Source: Lentilactobacillus sunkii DSM 19904 (GTDB taxonomy: Bacteria > Bacillota > Bacilli > Lactobacillales > Lactobacillaceae). From it: a stretch of DNA of 64,000 nucleotides. Positions within the stretch are counted from its first letter, which is position 1. Each line of letters begins with the position of its first letter. A program made the translations under genes and the position numbers. The notes beneath the pieces are model-generated. The model saw only the letters and a program-made list of their open reading frames with translations, searched no databases and was not told the DNA's origin. The DNA lies in assembly GCF_001435575.1 (NCBI RefSeq), contig NZ_AZEA01000001.1, forward strand, positions 186,001-250,000. Direction: 5' to 3'. Of this stretch, positions 1 through 8,318 are shown in pieces.

Positions 1-266
1 AAAATCGGCGTTTCAATCGTTCCCAACTCATCAATTTGAACTAATCCAACACTTTTACCAAAACCATTAATCACACAAGAGGCAGCGGGAACTTTATGCC
101 TAAAAAGATTCCCTGGGTGCGGCAAAATTGCTGTAACCCCACTGTGAACGTCTCCTTGATCAACCGTCACCTGGCCAACCTGCACGCCGGCAACATCGGT
201 AATGAGGTTTCGCTTTCCTTTTACTCCGTCCGAAACATCGTTTAAAAGCTTAACTGATAGTCCCAT
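1..266 (-). CDS. P1 family peptidase (DmpA/S58 type), N-terminal part, cut by window edge
   Basis: The 88 visible residues start MGLSVKLLNDVSDG and contain NLITDVAGVQVG, GVTAILPHP and VINGFGKSVGLVQIDELG, the N-terminal signature of the P1/DmpA/BapA aminopeptidases. These are Ntn-fold enzymes that cleave themselves into two chains and remove N-terminal residues from small peptides or amides. The self-cleavage Ser lies beyond the window, so activity cannot be judged. The ATG at 266 follows a strong GGAGGTG ribosome site. The gene sits 22 bp downstream of the CPBP protease gene on the same strand and is probably co-transcribed with it. The substrate is unknown. Confidence 0.85.
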   Translation of the reverse strand, partial: MGLSVKLLNDVSDGVKGKRNLITDVAGVQVGQVTVDQGDVHSGVTAILPHPGNLFRHKVPAASCVINGFGKSVGLVQIDELGTIETPI

Positions 267-288
267 CACAGACACCTCCAAATTTACT

Positions 289-1002
289 TTACATATATAG
301 AATCGACACAATCATCGCACCGACAGCGATTAAATTATTCAAGAAATGTAAACCAATTGAGACCTTTAAATTTTTAGTTGTTATATACAAATACGCTAAA
401 ACCCCACCCAAAATTGCGTACGTCAGGAAACTAATGACATTAAAATGAGCAAAATTAGGATCCATATGGGGAAATGCAAATGCCACGGCGCTGACAACTA
501 TTGGCAGCCATTTGCTGCTTGATTTGAAGAAAGCGGTAATTAAATAGCCACGAAAAATTGTTTCTTCTAAAATCGGTGAACAAAAAATTGCAGTGAACCC
601 CATGAGAATCAAAGTTAAGTGATTACTCGTCAAGAGTGTTTGAATCTCCTGGTTGTTGTCAGTTTGGGTCACATGGTACACGACTCTATTCAGATTGCCT
701 AATACAATTTCAAGTAAGATAAAGCCTGCCCACGCAAGAACAATCATTTTGACATTTTGCCAGGTCACCCGCTTAACTTCATACCGGCCATATTTTCGAT
801 AAGCAAATCGTGCCAGCCAGATGAAAATGAAAAATCCCAATAAATAAACAGCTGCCACAACATAATTACCGATTGAAGATAGTCTCCCTTGAGCAATAAA
901 CATCAGTGGGAGCTGAACACTTCCTACTAAAACGATTAGGCCAATAAAAATCATGATTCTTTCGAAGTAATCGCCAAATGTTAACTTTCTGGTATCTTCC
1001 AT
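289..1002 (-). CDS. CPBP family intramembrane metalloprotease
   Basis: This is a 237-residue protein with about six to seven hydrophobic segments. It carries the CPBP (CAAX protease and bacteriocin-processing) motifs: EETIFRGYL near residue 146, giving the EExxxR metal and catalytic signature, then FAFPHMDPNF, and a final HFLNN. Relatives cleave substrates within or near the membrane; in lactobacilli many sit beside bacteriocin loci and some are linked to self-immunity. No bacteriocin gene is visible here. Its neighbours are an S53 protease 11 bp upstream and a P1 peptidase 22 bp downstream, so this looks like the middle gene of a protease run. The substrate is unknown. Confidence 0.88.
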   Translation of the reverse strand: MEDTRKLTFGDYFERIMIFIGLIVLVGSVQLPLMFIAQGRLSSIGNYVVAAVYLLGFFIFIWLARFAYRKYGRYEVKRVTWQNVKMIVLAWAGFILLEIVLGNLNRVVYHVTQTDNNQEIQTLLTSNHLTLILMGFTAIFCSPILEETIFRGYLITAFFKSSSKWLPIVVSAVAFAFPHMDPNFAHFNVISFLTYAILGGVLAYLYITTKNLKVSIGLHFLNNLIAVGAMIVSILYM

Positions 1003-1013
1003 ACGCTAACTCC

Positions 1014-2870
1014 TTAACTATTAAAAGCCTTATTTAAAGCTGTAAAATCAATTGTCCCTAATCCGGTCGCTTGGTTGTAAAGCTTGCCAGGCTGCCCGGT
1101 ATAATACAAGTTCGTATTATTGGTCCGACTGTCCAGCGGATTAAACGGTGAATTTGACCGTTTGGCGAATCGATAGATCTGCGGGTTCCAAAAACCTAAT
1201 CGCCCATTGGTATTGAAGTCAGACATCAATACACTGGCTGCAGCCATTTGAGGAGCAACCACACTGGTCCCACCGGTAATCAGCCACTGCCCTTTTGAGT
1301 TGCGATTATTTTTCGGTGTTATAAACATACTGTAACCGGTATTTGGATCGGCATTCGCTGAAACATCCGGTAAATTTCTGCCGCTTGACTTGCCGCTCTT
1401 ATTGACGGCTTTTTTAAGCAATACCGGGCGACCATATTTGAACTTCCATAAATCGGTGGCGTTATAAGTCCCGACACCACTGACACCTTTTTGGTAGCTT
1501 GGAGTGGCATTATACTTACTGAATCCACCGCCACCACCGGCAAAAAAGCTTTGGAGCATATCCAGATTACCGAAGAATCGTTGATGCTTATAGTTTGGGT
1601 ATAGGAAATCAGCACCCCATGCCCGTTCTTTTGTGATCGTAACCTTCTTTTTGTTGACAGTGTACGTCTTTGGTAGAGTTGTTCCACCAACCGCGGTCAC
1701 ATACGGAGAATTCGAAGGTGTATCAACGGACAAGCCGGAAGTCAGTCCGGTGGTGATGCCGTCATACGCACCGTTGTCACCAGTTGCGGTAAAGACACTC
1801 ATCCCTTGTGCAGCCGCCTGTTCAAAAAGCAGATTCATAATTTGATTATACTTTTTCGGAGTAATTCCCTGCTTCATTTCATAGGCAACTTGGGCTTCGC
1901 TTTGCCCCCAACTCAGCGATAAAGTATCCGCAACGTTTTGACCAACTGCCGCAGCAATTGAGTTAACCATACCCGTAATGTTTGGTCTGGCAATATATGT
2001 TCGAATATTGCTTCCGGGTGCAATGGCGCCCGCCTGCTCAACATCAATGGTGGTTTCATCATAACCGTCCCAGGTTCCCTTGTAATGATTGGTACGGTAA
2101 ACACTTAAACGGTTGGATTTAACATCAATTCCCTCATCATCCCAATATCGATACACATCGTTGGGATGGAAATTGGCAAAGGAAATGATCCCAATTGTCT
2201 TGCTCCTGCCAGTTGCACCATTGTCATACAGCGACTGAAGATTATAACGGCGGACAAATCTGGTTGGGGAGTACTTTTGAGAGGTATTTGACACCGACGA
2301 GTTAGTCAGCCGGCTGTGTAGTGACGTTGGCTGATATTGAGTTTTAGAAGATGAAAATAGCGAATAATTTGATAATCCAAATATTGTATACACTGATTTG
2401 GAAAGCCGTTTTGGTAATTTTGGCGTTCGGCTTGCCTTTTGATACTTCACTTCACCGTTATTAACATTGACCAGATTAACTTTGAAAGCTTTTTCAATAT
2501 TTTTAGTTTTCCCTTGGACAACCATAATTAGGTTGCCTTTGTAGGTTGAAGCTTTTAAATGGTGCTTTTTGAGATAAGTCTGGAGAGCTTTGACATTCTT
2601 TGAATTCTGCCCGAATCGTTTGGAAAACGTTGTTGGCGTTACAAAACTTCGGTAACTTGAAGAACTGGGATTCACAGAATCATAAACGAACTTATGTAAT
2701 GATTTTTGGCTTTTTGGACGCAGCACAATATCAACCAACTGTTGTTTGGAGTCTGAAACGTTGGTCGTCTTTGCCTGGGCCTGCGGGGCTCCCGAAACAC
2801 AGGAACCCAACAATATGAACATTGCCAATCCGGTTGATATGAAAAACTTTTGAAACCAATCCTTCTTCAT
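1014..2870 (-). CDS. Secreted S53 (sedolisin/kumamolisin-like) serine-carboxyl protease
   Basis: This 618-residue secreted proenzyme has a signal peptide of about 33 residues (hydrophobic FISTGLAMFILLGSCV, then an AQA-like cleavage site). A pro-kumamolisin domain follows to about residue 200, then the sedolisin catalytic domain. Visible catalytic elements are the Glu/Asp pair in DETTIDVEQ near residue 271, the oxyanion Asp in TGDNG near 365, and the nucleophile in GGTSVVAPQ near 535. The C-terminal part resembles the calcium-binding end of the family. Sedolisins act at acidic pH, which suits an acid-producing lactobacillus. It follows a small membrane-protein gene by 24 bp and precedes the CPBP protease by 11 bp. 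Confidence 0.93.
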   Translation of the reverse strand: MKKDWFQKFFISTGLAMFILLGSCVSGAPQAQAKTTNVSDSKQQLVDIVLRPKSQKSLHKFVYDSVNPSSSSYRSFVTPTTFSKRFGQNSKNVKALQTYLKKHHLKASTYKGNLIMVVQGKTKNIEKAFKVNLVNVNNGEVKYQKASRTPKLPKRLSKSVYTIFGLSNYSLFSSSKTQYQPTSLHSRLTNSSVSNTSQKYSPTRFVRRYNLQSLYDNGATGRSKTIGIISFANFHPNDVYRYWDDEGIDVKSNRLSVYRTNHYKGTWDGYDETTIDVEQAGAIAPGSNIRTYIARPNITGMVNSIAAAVGQNVADTLSLSWGQSEAQVAYEMKQGITPKKYNQIMNLLFEQAAAQGMSVFTATGDNGAYDGITTGLTSGLSVDTPSNSPYVTAVGGTTLPKTYTVNKKKVTITKERAWGADFLYPNYKHQRFFGNLDMLQSFFAGGGGGFSKYNATPSYQKGVSGVGTYNATDLWKFKYGRPVLLKKAVNKSGKSSGRNLPDVSANADPNTGYSMFITPKNNRNSKGQWLITGGTSVVAPQMAAASVLMSDFNTNGRLGFWNPQIYRFAKRSNSPFNPLDSRTNNTNLYYTGQPGKLYNQATGLGTIDFTALNKAFNS

Positions 2871-2894
2871 ACAATTCCCCTTCAGTAAAAGTTG

Positions 2895-3131
2895 TTATTG
2901 ATCATCCTTTTTTTGGCTCTCTTCTTGTTCTCGTCGAGCTTTTTTCTCATCTCGGGCGCGGACAATCATCACAACCAGCGGCGTCAGGATCAATCGGATG
3001 ATGATAATCGCGATTAACCAGATTAAGGCAAATGACAGAACTGACATATGCCATGATTTCGTTATATAGAATGCAACCGCCAACACGATGATTACGGCAG
3101 CGATGATCAAGAATAATCGATTCTTTTTCAA
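2895..3131 (-). CDS. Small membrane protein of unknown function
   Basis: This 78-residue protein has two hydrophobic stretches (LFLIIAAVIIVLAVAFYI and VLSFALIWLIAIIIIRLIL, with a further short hydrophobic run after it). It ends in a highly charged tail, RARDEKKARREQEESQKKDD, probably cytoplasmic. Translation is taken from the TTG at 3131 because AGGAG lies eight bases upstream. I recognise no named family. It is the first gene of the minus-strand run that continues into the sedolisin gene 24 bp later, so it may be co-expressed with the proteases, but there is no evidence for a function. Confidence 0.75.
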   Translation of the reverse strand: MKKNRLFLIIAAVIIVLAVAFYITKSWHMSVLSFALIWLIAIIIIRLILTPLVVMIVRARDEKKARREQEESQKKDDQ

Positions 3132-3213
3132 ATTAATTCTCCTGTAAAATTTCTTATTTCATACTATCATACTTTCCCGGTGGAATTCACGTTTCAATTG
3201 GTAAAGTTACAGT

Positions 3214-3243
3214 TTGTAATCTCATATTCGAAATCGATATAAT
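3214..3243 (+). promoter_or_regulatory. Probable sigma-A promoter of mscL
   Basis: TTGTAA (3214-3219) and TATAAT (3238-3243) are separated by 18 bases and lie about 45 bases upstream of the mscL start. Confidence 0.65.
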
Positions 3244-3288
3244 GATAGTGGCTATATAAATTAACTTTTTGAAAGGAGAATCATTATT

Positions 3289-3654
3289 ATGCTAAAAGAA
3301 TTTAAAGCGTTCATTGCCAGAGGAAACGTTATCGACCTGGCTGTTGGTGTCATTATTGGCGGTGCATTTACCGGCATCGTCACCTCCCTTACAAATAATT
3401 TGATCAATCCATTAATTGGCATCTTTTTAGGAAAAATGGATCTTTCCAACTTGGCCTTTAAAGTTGGCAGTGCCACTTTCAAGTATGGTGCATTTATCAA
3501 CTCTCTAATCAACTTCATTATCGTTGCGTTCGTCGTCTTTCTCTTAATCAAAATGATTAATAAAGTCATCAAGCGCCAACCGACGAAACCTGCAATTGAT
3601 AACAAAGAAGTACTACTTTCAGAAATTCGTGATTTGTTAAAAGAAAGAGAATAA
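3289..3654 (+). CDS. mscL: Large-conductance mechanosensitive channel MscL
   Basis: This 121-residue protein shows the MscL pattern: the amphipathic start [20 protein letters not shown] leading into TM1, a periplasmic-type loop, TM2 ([21 protein letters not shown]), and a charged C-terminal helix. The channel opens under membrane tension and releases solutes during hypo-osmotic shock. The length is slightly below the usual 125-135. An AAAGGAGAA ribosome site precedes the ATG. The gene has its own promoter and appears to be a single-gene unit. Confidence 0.97.
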   Translation: MLKEFKAFIARGNVIDLAVGVIIGGAFTGIVTSLTNNLINPLIGIFLGKMDLSNLAFKVGSATFKYGAFINSLINFIIVAFVVFLLIKMINKVIKRQPTKPAIDNKEVLLSEIRDLLKERE

Positions 3655-3779
3655 GTCAGCCAAAGAGATCCCGATAACGATTCAAAAACGCCAATTCATT
3701 GCGATTGTATACCGTGTGGGCTAGAATTAAAGACGTGAATGATTCGTTTATTTCCCAAAATTTGAGAAGAGGTTTTGTT

Positions 3780-6497
3780 ATGAGAACGTTTGCTATTAGG
3801 GCCCGCGACGGGGTCATGGAACTCAATTATTCAGAAGATTCCAACAAGCCGCCGTTTCGAAAGTTTATGATCACATATAACCCCAAATTTTCAATTGGTG
3901 ATAATCTTGAAAACATCAAAGCTGCCTTAACCGGTCTGCCAATTGATGCAGCCATCATCGAAAACTCACTCAACTATGAGTTTTCAGATACTATCATCGG
4001 TATTAATCATCAAAAAATCGACATTGGTTTGGCAATTGCCAATATGATGAATATTCCAGTTGTTAATTTACAAAAGATCAAGGAAGTCGGTTTGGAAAAA
4101 GCCGTCGCCCAAAAAGAAGAATACCTTAAGTGGCATTTGGATTATTATGGCGAATATGCTGGAAAACGAAACTACGGCCAAGAAGCAATGCTGACCATCG
4201 GTAACGGCTACTTTGGCCTTCGTGGTGCCTATGTCGAGTCGCACGCCGACAAGGATAATTACCCCGGCTTGTACGTTGCTGGTGTCTATAACCAGCTCAC
4301 TACCAAAATTAATGATCGTGATGTTGTCAACGAAGACTTGGTTAACTTACCAAACGCCCAATATATCAGCTTTGGTGTTGACCATCAATTACCGTTTACG
4401 ATTAAAAAAGCCGATATTCAAGATATTTATCGAAGTCTTGATTTAAAAACCGGTGCTTTGACAACGACCCTTCATATTCAACTATCCACTGGACATATCA
4501 TCCAAGTTCGGGCAACAAAAGCTGCCAATATGAATGAATGGCATCGTTACGCAATCAAGTACGAATTAAAACCAATCAATTTCTCCGGTAGTTTACAGAT
4601 TTATTCCGGGATTGACGGCAACGTCATCAATGGTAATGTTGAACGTTACCAGGATTTTGATCAGCATCATATTGATGTCATTGGCATGTCAGCTCATGAT
4701 AATCAAGTTTCCATGACCGGTCAAACAAAAAATTCCCACGTTCAATTTGTGATTAACTCAAAGCTTGACAGTCAAAGTGTTGAAACAAAGAAACTAATCG
4801 ATACCACGACTGAAGAAGGAAAAGTTGAACAGACTTTAAGCATCAACGTTGAACCTGGAAAATCATACGAATTCGAAAAAAATGTCACCATCTTTACCTC
4901 AAAGGATGAAGATACCCATTTGGAAGTCCAGGCACAAAAAGAATTGGACGCATCATCATTTGATGACACCCTATCAGATAGTCAAAAGTTTTGGACCAAC
5001 GTTTGGCAGCATTCAGACATCATCATTGACAATGATTTAACCAGTCAAAAGTTAACGCGGGTGAATATTTTCCACATGCTGGTTACCAGTGCCGCACTTG
5101 CATCCGGAAAGCTCGATGCCTCGGTTGGTGCTCGTGGGCTGCATGGTGAAGCTTATCGTGGCCATATTTTCTGGGATGTCACGTTTGATTTACCATTCTA
5201 TGCAATCCACTACCCTGCAATCGCCAAACAATGTCTGTTATATCGTTACAATCGTCTTGGAGAAGCAAGAAAGTATGCCGAATCTGAAGACAAACAAGGG
5301 TCAATGTATCCTTGGCAGTCAGGAATGTATGGTGATGAACAGTCTCAATTTGTCCACTTGAACCCAGTAAGCGGCGAGTGGGATCCTGATAACAGCCGCC
5401 TTCAACGCCATGTATCCATCTCTGTCGCTTACGATATTATCAACTATGTGCATATTACCGGTGACCAGGAATTCATGGATCAGTACGGACTGGAAATGCT
5501 TCTATCAATTTCCAAGTTCTGGGTAAGTATGACCGACTACGACAAATCAGCTGATCGATACGATATCCATCACGTCATGGGACCAGATGAATTTCATGAA
5601 GAATATCCAAACTCCAATGACCACGGCCTGACCAACAATGCTTATACGAACATAATGGTTTCCTGGTTGTTCGATAAAGTAAATACATTGGTTTCTAAAG
5701 AAAACCAAGATGTGTTGAAGAAAGCAAGCGATAAAGCCGGATTTAGCAGTGACTTGCTGGATAAAATGAACGACATCGACCATAAGCTTCGTTTGGATAT
5801 CAACGATGAAGGAATCATTGGTCAATTCTCAGGATACTTCAATCTTTCCAAACTGAACTTTGACTCATATCGGAAGAAGTATGGCGATATTTCCAGAATT
5901 GATCGGCTTCTTAAAGGTGAAGGCAAATCGCCTGATGCCTATCAGGTTGCAAAACAGGCTGATACGTTGATGGCATATTATGAATTGCCATTTGATGAAG
6001 TCCAAGAAGTTATCAACCGTTTGGGATACAAGCTTCCAGCAAACTTCTTTACCACCAACTTAAGATTCTACCTCGATCGAACAACCCATGGTTCAACACT
6101 TTCAAGAATCGTTTATTCAGTTCTTGATCAGATCGACGGCAACATGGACCAGTCATGGCAGCTGTTCTCGACGGCCCTGTTCTCCGACTATTATGATATT
6201 CAAGGTGGAACAACGGCTGAAGGGATTCACTTGGGCGTTATGGGTGCAACCCTTCAGATCGAGACCAAATGCTATGGTGGTGTTCGATTTGACAGCAATG
6301 AAGTCACGATCAACCCTCACCTGCCAAGCATCTGGAATAAAATTTCATTTAAAGAAACCTACCAAGGCATTAATTACAACTTCGTGATTGGTCACCACAG
6401 AATCGACGTCACCGCTGATGCAGATAACCATATCAGCGTCGCTAAAAAAGGTTATTCCCTTAACAAGAATAAGATGACGACGATCACGTATAAATAA
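3780..6497 (+). CDS. GH65 disaccharide phosphorylase (maltose phosphorylase-like) with N-terminal extension
   Basis: The enzyme is predicted to phosphorolyse an alpha-glucoside, most likely maltose, to beta-glucose-1-phosphate and glucose. GH65 hallmarks are GNGYFGLRGAY at the start of the beta-sandwich domain, the general-acid Glu604 in MGPDEFHEE, and the phosphate-loop region GGTTAEGIHLGVMG. The reading frame is open back to a TTG at 3699, but AGAAGAGGT just before the ATG at 3780 makes that the better start (905 residues). Family members are usually 750-790 residues; about 110 extra residues precede the canonical domain. pgmB follows after 16 bp and would convert the product. Kojibiose, nigerose or trehalose specificity cannot be excluded. 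Confidence 0.9.
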   Translation: MRTFAIRARDGVMELNYSEDSNKPPFRKFMITYNPKFSIGDNLENIKAALTGLPIDAAIIENSLNYEFSDTIIGINHQKIDIGLAIANMMNIPVVNLQKIKEVGLEKAVAQKEEYLKWHLDYYGEYAGKRNYGQEAMLTIGNGYFGLRGAYVESHADKDNYPGLYVAGVYNQLTTKINDRDVVNEDLVNLPNAQYISFGVDHQLPFTIKKADIQDIYRSLDLKTGALTTTLHIQLSTGHIIQVRATKAANMNEWHRYAIKYELKPINFSGSLQIYSGIDGNVINGNVERYQDFDQHHIDVIGMSAHDNQVSMTGQTKNSHVQFVINSKLDSQSVETKKLIDTTTEEGKVEQTLSINVEPGKSYEFEKNVTIFTSKDEDTHLEVQAQKELDASSFDDTLSDSQKFWTNVWQHSDIIIDNDLTSQKLTRVNIFHMLVTSAALASGKLDASVGARGLHGEAYRGHIFWDVTFDLPFYAIHYPAIAKQCLLYRYNRLGEARKYAESEDKQGSMYPWQSGMYGDEQSQFVHLNPVSGEWDPDNSRLQRHVSISVAYDIINYVHITGDQEFMDQYGLEMLLSISKFWVSMTDYDKSADRYDIHHVMGPDEFHEEYPNSNDHGLTNNAYTNIMVSWLFDKVNTLVSKENQDVLKKASDKAGFSSDLLDKMNDIDHKLRLDINDEGIIGQFSGYFNLSKLNFDSYRKKYGDISRIDRLLKGEGKSPDAYQVAKQADTLMAYYELPFDEVQEVINRLGYKLPANFFTTNLRFYLDRTTHGSTLSRIVYSVLDQIDGNMDQSWQLFSTALFSDYYDIQGGTTAEGIHLGVMGATLQIETKCYGGVRFDSNEVTINPHLPSIWNKISFKETYQGINYNFVIGHHRIDVTADADNHISVAKKGYSLNKNKMTTITYK

Positions 6498-6513
6498 TGA
6501 GGAGTGAACAATA

Positions 6514-7185
6514 ATGGCAAAATATTCAGATATTAAAGGTTTTGTGTTCGATTTAGATGGTGTGATTACCGATACGTCAGTCTTCCACAGTCAAGCATGG
6601 CATCAAGTTGCTGATAAGGTTGGTGCCCCTTGGTCCAAAGAACTCGAAGATGGATTGAAAGGGATCAGCCGAATGGATTCACTGGAAATGATCTTGAAAG
6701 CTGGCAATTTGCAGGACAATTACACTGATGAACAAAAGGTGGACTTGGCAACCGAAAAAAATACCAACTATTTAAAGTTGGTTGATCAAATGACACCAGC
6801 AAACATTTTGCCTGGGATCAAGGATTTTCTTGACGAAATTAAAAATGGTGGTTACCTTCTCTCACTCGCTTCAGCATCAAAGAATGCACCCAAGGTCCTC
6901 CAAAAGCTAAACTTAACCGACTACTTTCCAAAAATCGTCGATCCTAAAACTTTGAGCAAAGGCAAACCCGATCCAGAGATTTATGTCAAAGGAGCAGAAT
7001 TAATTGATTTAAAGCCTGAGCAATGCATTGGTGTTGAGGATGCTGCAGCAGGGGTTGAATCGATCAATGCTGCCGGTGAAACTTCAATTGGTATTGGTGA
7101 TAAACAAATTTTGAAAGATGCTGATATTAATTTTGAAGATACATCAGAAATGACACTTGCTAACATTGAAGCGCAAATGAACTAA
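6514..7185 (+). CDS. pgmB: Beta-phosphoglucomutase
   Basis: This 223-residue HAD-superfamily enzyme converts beta-glucose-1-phosphate to glucose-6-phosphate. The catalytic DLDGVITDT motif lies at about residues 11-19, with nucleophile and acid/base Asp residues in DxD spacing. The cap residues HSQAWHQ follow, with GISRMDSLE in the substrate-specificity loop, S-A-S-K, then KGKPDPEIY and GVEDAAAGVE as the later HAD motifs. It starts 16 bp after the GH65 phosphorylase with GAGGAG upstream, so the two form a maltose-type phosphorolysis operon that saves one ATP per disaccharide. Confidence 0.96.
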   Translation: MAKYSDIKGFVFDLDGVITDTSVFHSQAWHQVADKVGAPWSKELEDGLKGISRMDSLEMILKAGNLQDNYTDEQKVDLATEKNTNYLKLVDQMTPANILPGIKDFLDEIKNGGYLLSLASASKNAPKVLQKLNLTDYFPKIVDPKTLSKGKPDPEIYVKGAELIDLKPEQCIGVEDAAAGVESINAAGETSIGIGDKQILKDADINFEDTSEMTLANIEAQMN

Positions 7186-7218
7186 TAACGATTTCATATC
7201 GATAACCAAAAGAATGAA

Positions 7219-7308
7219 GTGTGCCAAAAGGCGATTTTGCTTCTGCCAAGTAGGCTAGGCATTTCATGGCCGTCGTGGCATAACCTACGAAGCGGCCTTT
7301 TGGCACAC
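7219..7308. repeat. Long intergenic palindrome, 14-bp perfect outer arms
   Basis: GTGTGCCAAAAGGC (7219-7232) is exactly complementary to 7295-7308. Inside, GCTTC (7239-7243) pairs with GAAGC (7289-7293) and GTAGG (7250-7254) with CCTAC (7284-7288). TGCCA (7244-7248) could pair instead with TGGCA (7276-7280), which would exclude the GTAGG pairing. There is no T-tract directly after it and a normal terminator lies downstream, so it is more likely a dispersed palindromic element or structured RNA than a terminator. Confidence 0.7.
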
Positions 7309-7338
7309 GTTATGGCTATATAACAGGAGAAATTCAAA

Positions 7339-7375
7339 GGGGCTGTGAGCAAAACGTTAGTTTTGTCACAGCCCC
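7339..7375. terminator. Bidirectional terminator between pgmB and the Cof-type phosphatase gene
   Basis: GGGGCTGTGA-CAAAAC and GTTTTG-TCACAGCCCC form a stem of about 16 bp with a GTTA loop and one unpaired G. It is flanked by CTTCTTT on one side and A-rich bases on the other. It sits between two convergent genes. Confidence 0.85.
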
Positions 7376-7392
7376 TTCTTTGCTGTCGGAAA

Positions 7393-8163
7393 TTATTTGA
7401 TCAGTCCATAGTGTCTCAGACCATTCACAATTCCGCCATTAATATTTGATTTGGTAATATATGATGCTTTCTCCTTAACTTCGGGAACGCCATTGCCCAT
7501 TGCAACTGGAAACTTAACTTCTGAGAACATCTGTAAATCATTCATCTGATCACCAAATGCGTAAGAAGGAATATCGCCTAAATCAAGTTTTTTCATCAAG
7601 GCTTGAATACCTGTTTGTTTCGAAACACCCCATTTCATCGTATCCAAGCAACGGGGATTGTTTCGAACCAATGCCAGCTCGCCTTTGAACTTATCTTGAT
7701 AAAGCTTATCCTTATCGTAATTAAAGACGTTTAAGAAATTAACTTCATTGTGCTTATAGAATTCAGGATCAACATGAGGCGTTAATCTCAATAACCGATA
7801 ATTAACTTTGGTCATGTCATTTTCTGCAGTGAGCGCAAATTCTTTATTGTTATAAAAAGAAATCACATCCCCCTGCTCTTTTGCAAATGCTAATATTTGT
7901 TCAATCACATCATCACTGATTTTTTCAGCCTTGAGCTTCTTGCCATTATATTGCACATAACTTCCATTGGCACTTACCAGTGAATCAATTCCGGTCGCAT
8001 CAATCACATATTGAATTTCAAAAATATTTCGACCGGTAGAAATAACCGGAAGAATGTTATTCTCACGTAATTCATTGATAGCTGCGACATTTTCGTCAGA
8101 CACATTTTTCTCATTGTCAAAAAGTGTCCCATCCAAGTCAAAAAACACAACCGCTTTATACAT
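7393..8163 (-). CDS. Cof-type HAD-IIB hydrolase (sugar-phosphate phosphatase)
   Basis: This 256-residue protein starts with AVVFFDLDGTLFDNEK (nucleophile and acid/base Asp), then ISTGRN (motif II Thr), a cap domain of the IIB type, and GDQMNDLQMF with PVAMGNGVPEVK at the C-terminal end, the magnesium-binding motif IV. Such enzymes remove phosphate from sugar phosphates, flavin precursors or pyridoxal phosphate, and the substrate cannot be told from sequence. It is transcribed alone and converges with pgmB, with a shared terminator between them. Confidence 0.93.
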   Translation of the reverse strand: MYKAVVFFDLDGTLFDNEKNVSDENVAAINELRENNILPVISTGRNIFEIQYVIDATGIDSLVSANGSYVQYNGKKLKAEKISDDVIEQILAFAKEQGDVISFYNNKEFALTAENDMTKVNYRLLRLTPHVDPEFYKHNEVNFLNVFNYDKDKLYQDKFKGELALVRNNPRCLDTMKWGVSKQTGIQALMKKLDLGDIPSYAFGDQMNDLQMFSEVKFPVAMGNGVPEVKEKASYITKSNINGGIVNGLRHYGLIK

Positions 8164-8246
8164 CGAATTTCCTCCATTTTTCTTATTGGTTATATTGTAC
8201 TACTTAACATGTGTGGAGTTCCCTTATTTAACCCGAGAATCTAAAT

Positions 8247-8294
8247 ATTATATATATTGTGTTACCACATTTTGTGGTACACTAGATATTGTAA
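8247..8294 (+). promoter_or_regulatory. Two NrdR-box-like sites flanking a 17-bp palindrome
   Basis: The NrdR consensus is ACACWATATATWGTGT. Site 1 (8247-8262) and site 2 (8279-8294) each match 13 of 16 positions and start 32 bp apart, close to three helical turns, the tandem spacing typical of NrdR regulation. The gap is filled by TACCACA-TTT-TGTGGTA (8263-8279). The cluster lies 25-72 bp before the deoxynucleoside kinase start. This is a match by eye; binding is inferred. Confidence 0.5.
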
Positions 8295-8318
8295 TTTTTA
8301 TGAATAAGAGGGGCAAAC

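Noticed and set aside
289-1002. CPBP protease as a bacteriocin immunity gene
   Set aside because: No bacteriocin-like peptide with a GG leader or dedicated ABC exporter is present in the visible neighbourhood.
3673-3686. cre-like site before the GH65 operon
   Set aside because: CGATAACGATTCAA matches only about 11 of 14 positions and misses key outer bases; too weak to list as CcpA control.
3699-3779. N-terminal extension of the GH65 protein to the TTG at 3699
   Set aside because: No ribosome site precedes it, while AGAAGAGGT lies before the ATG at 3780.
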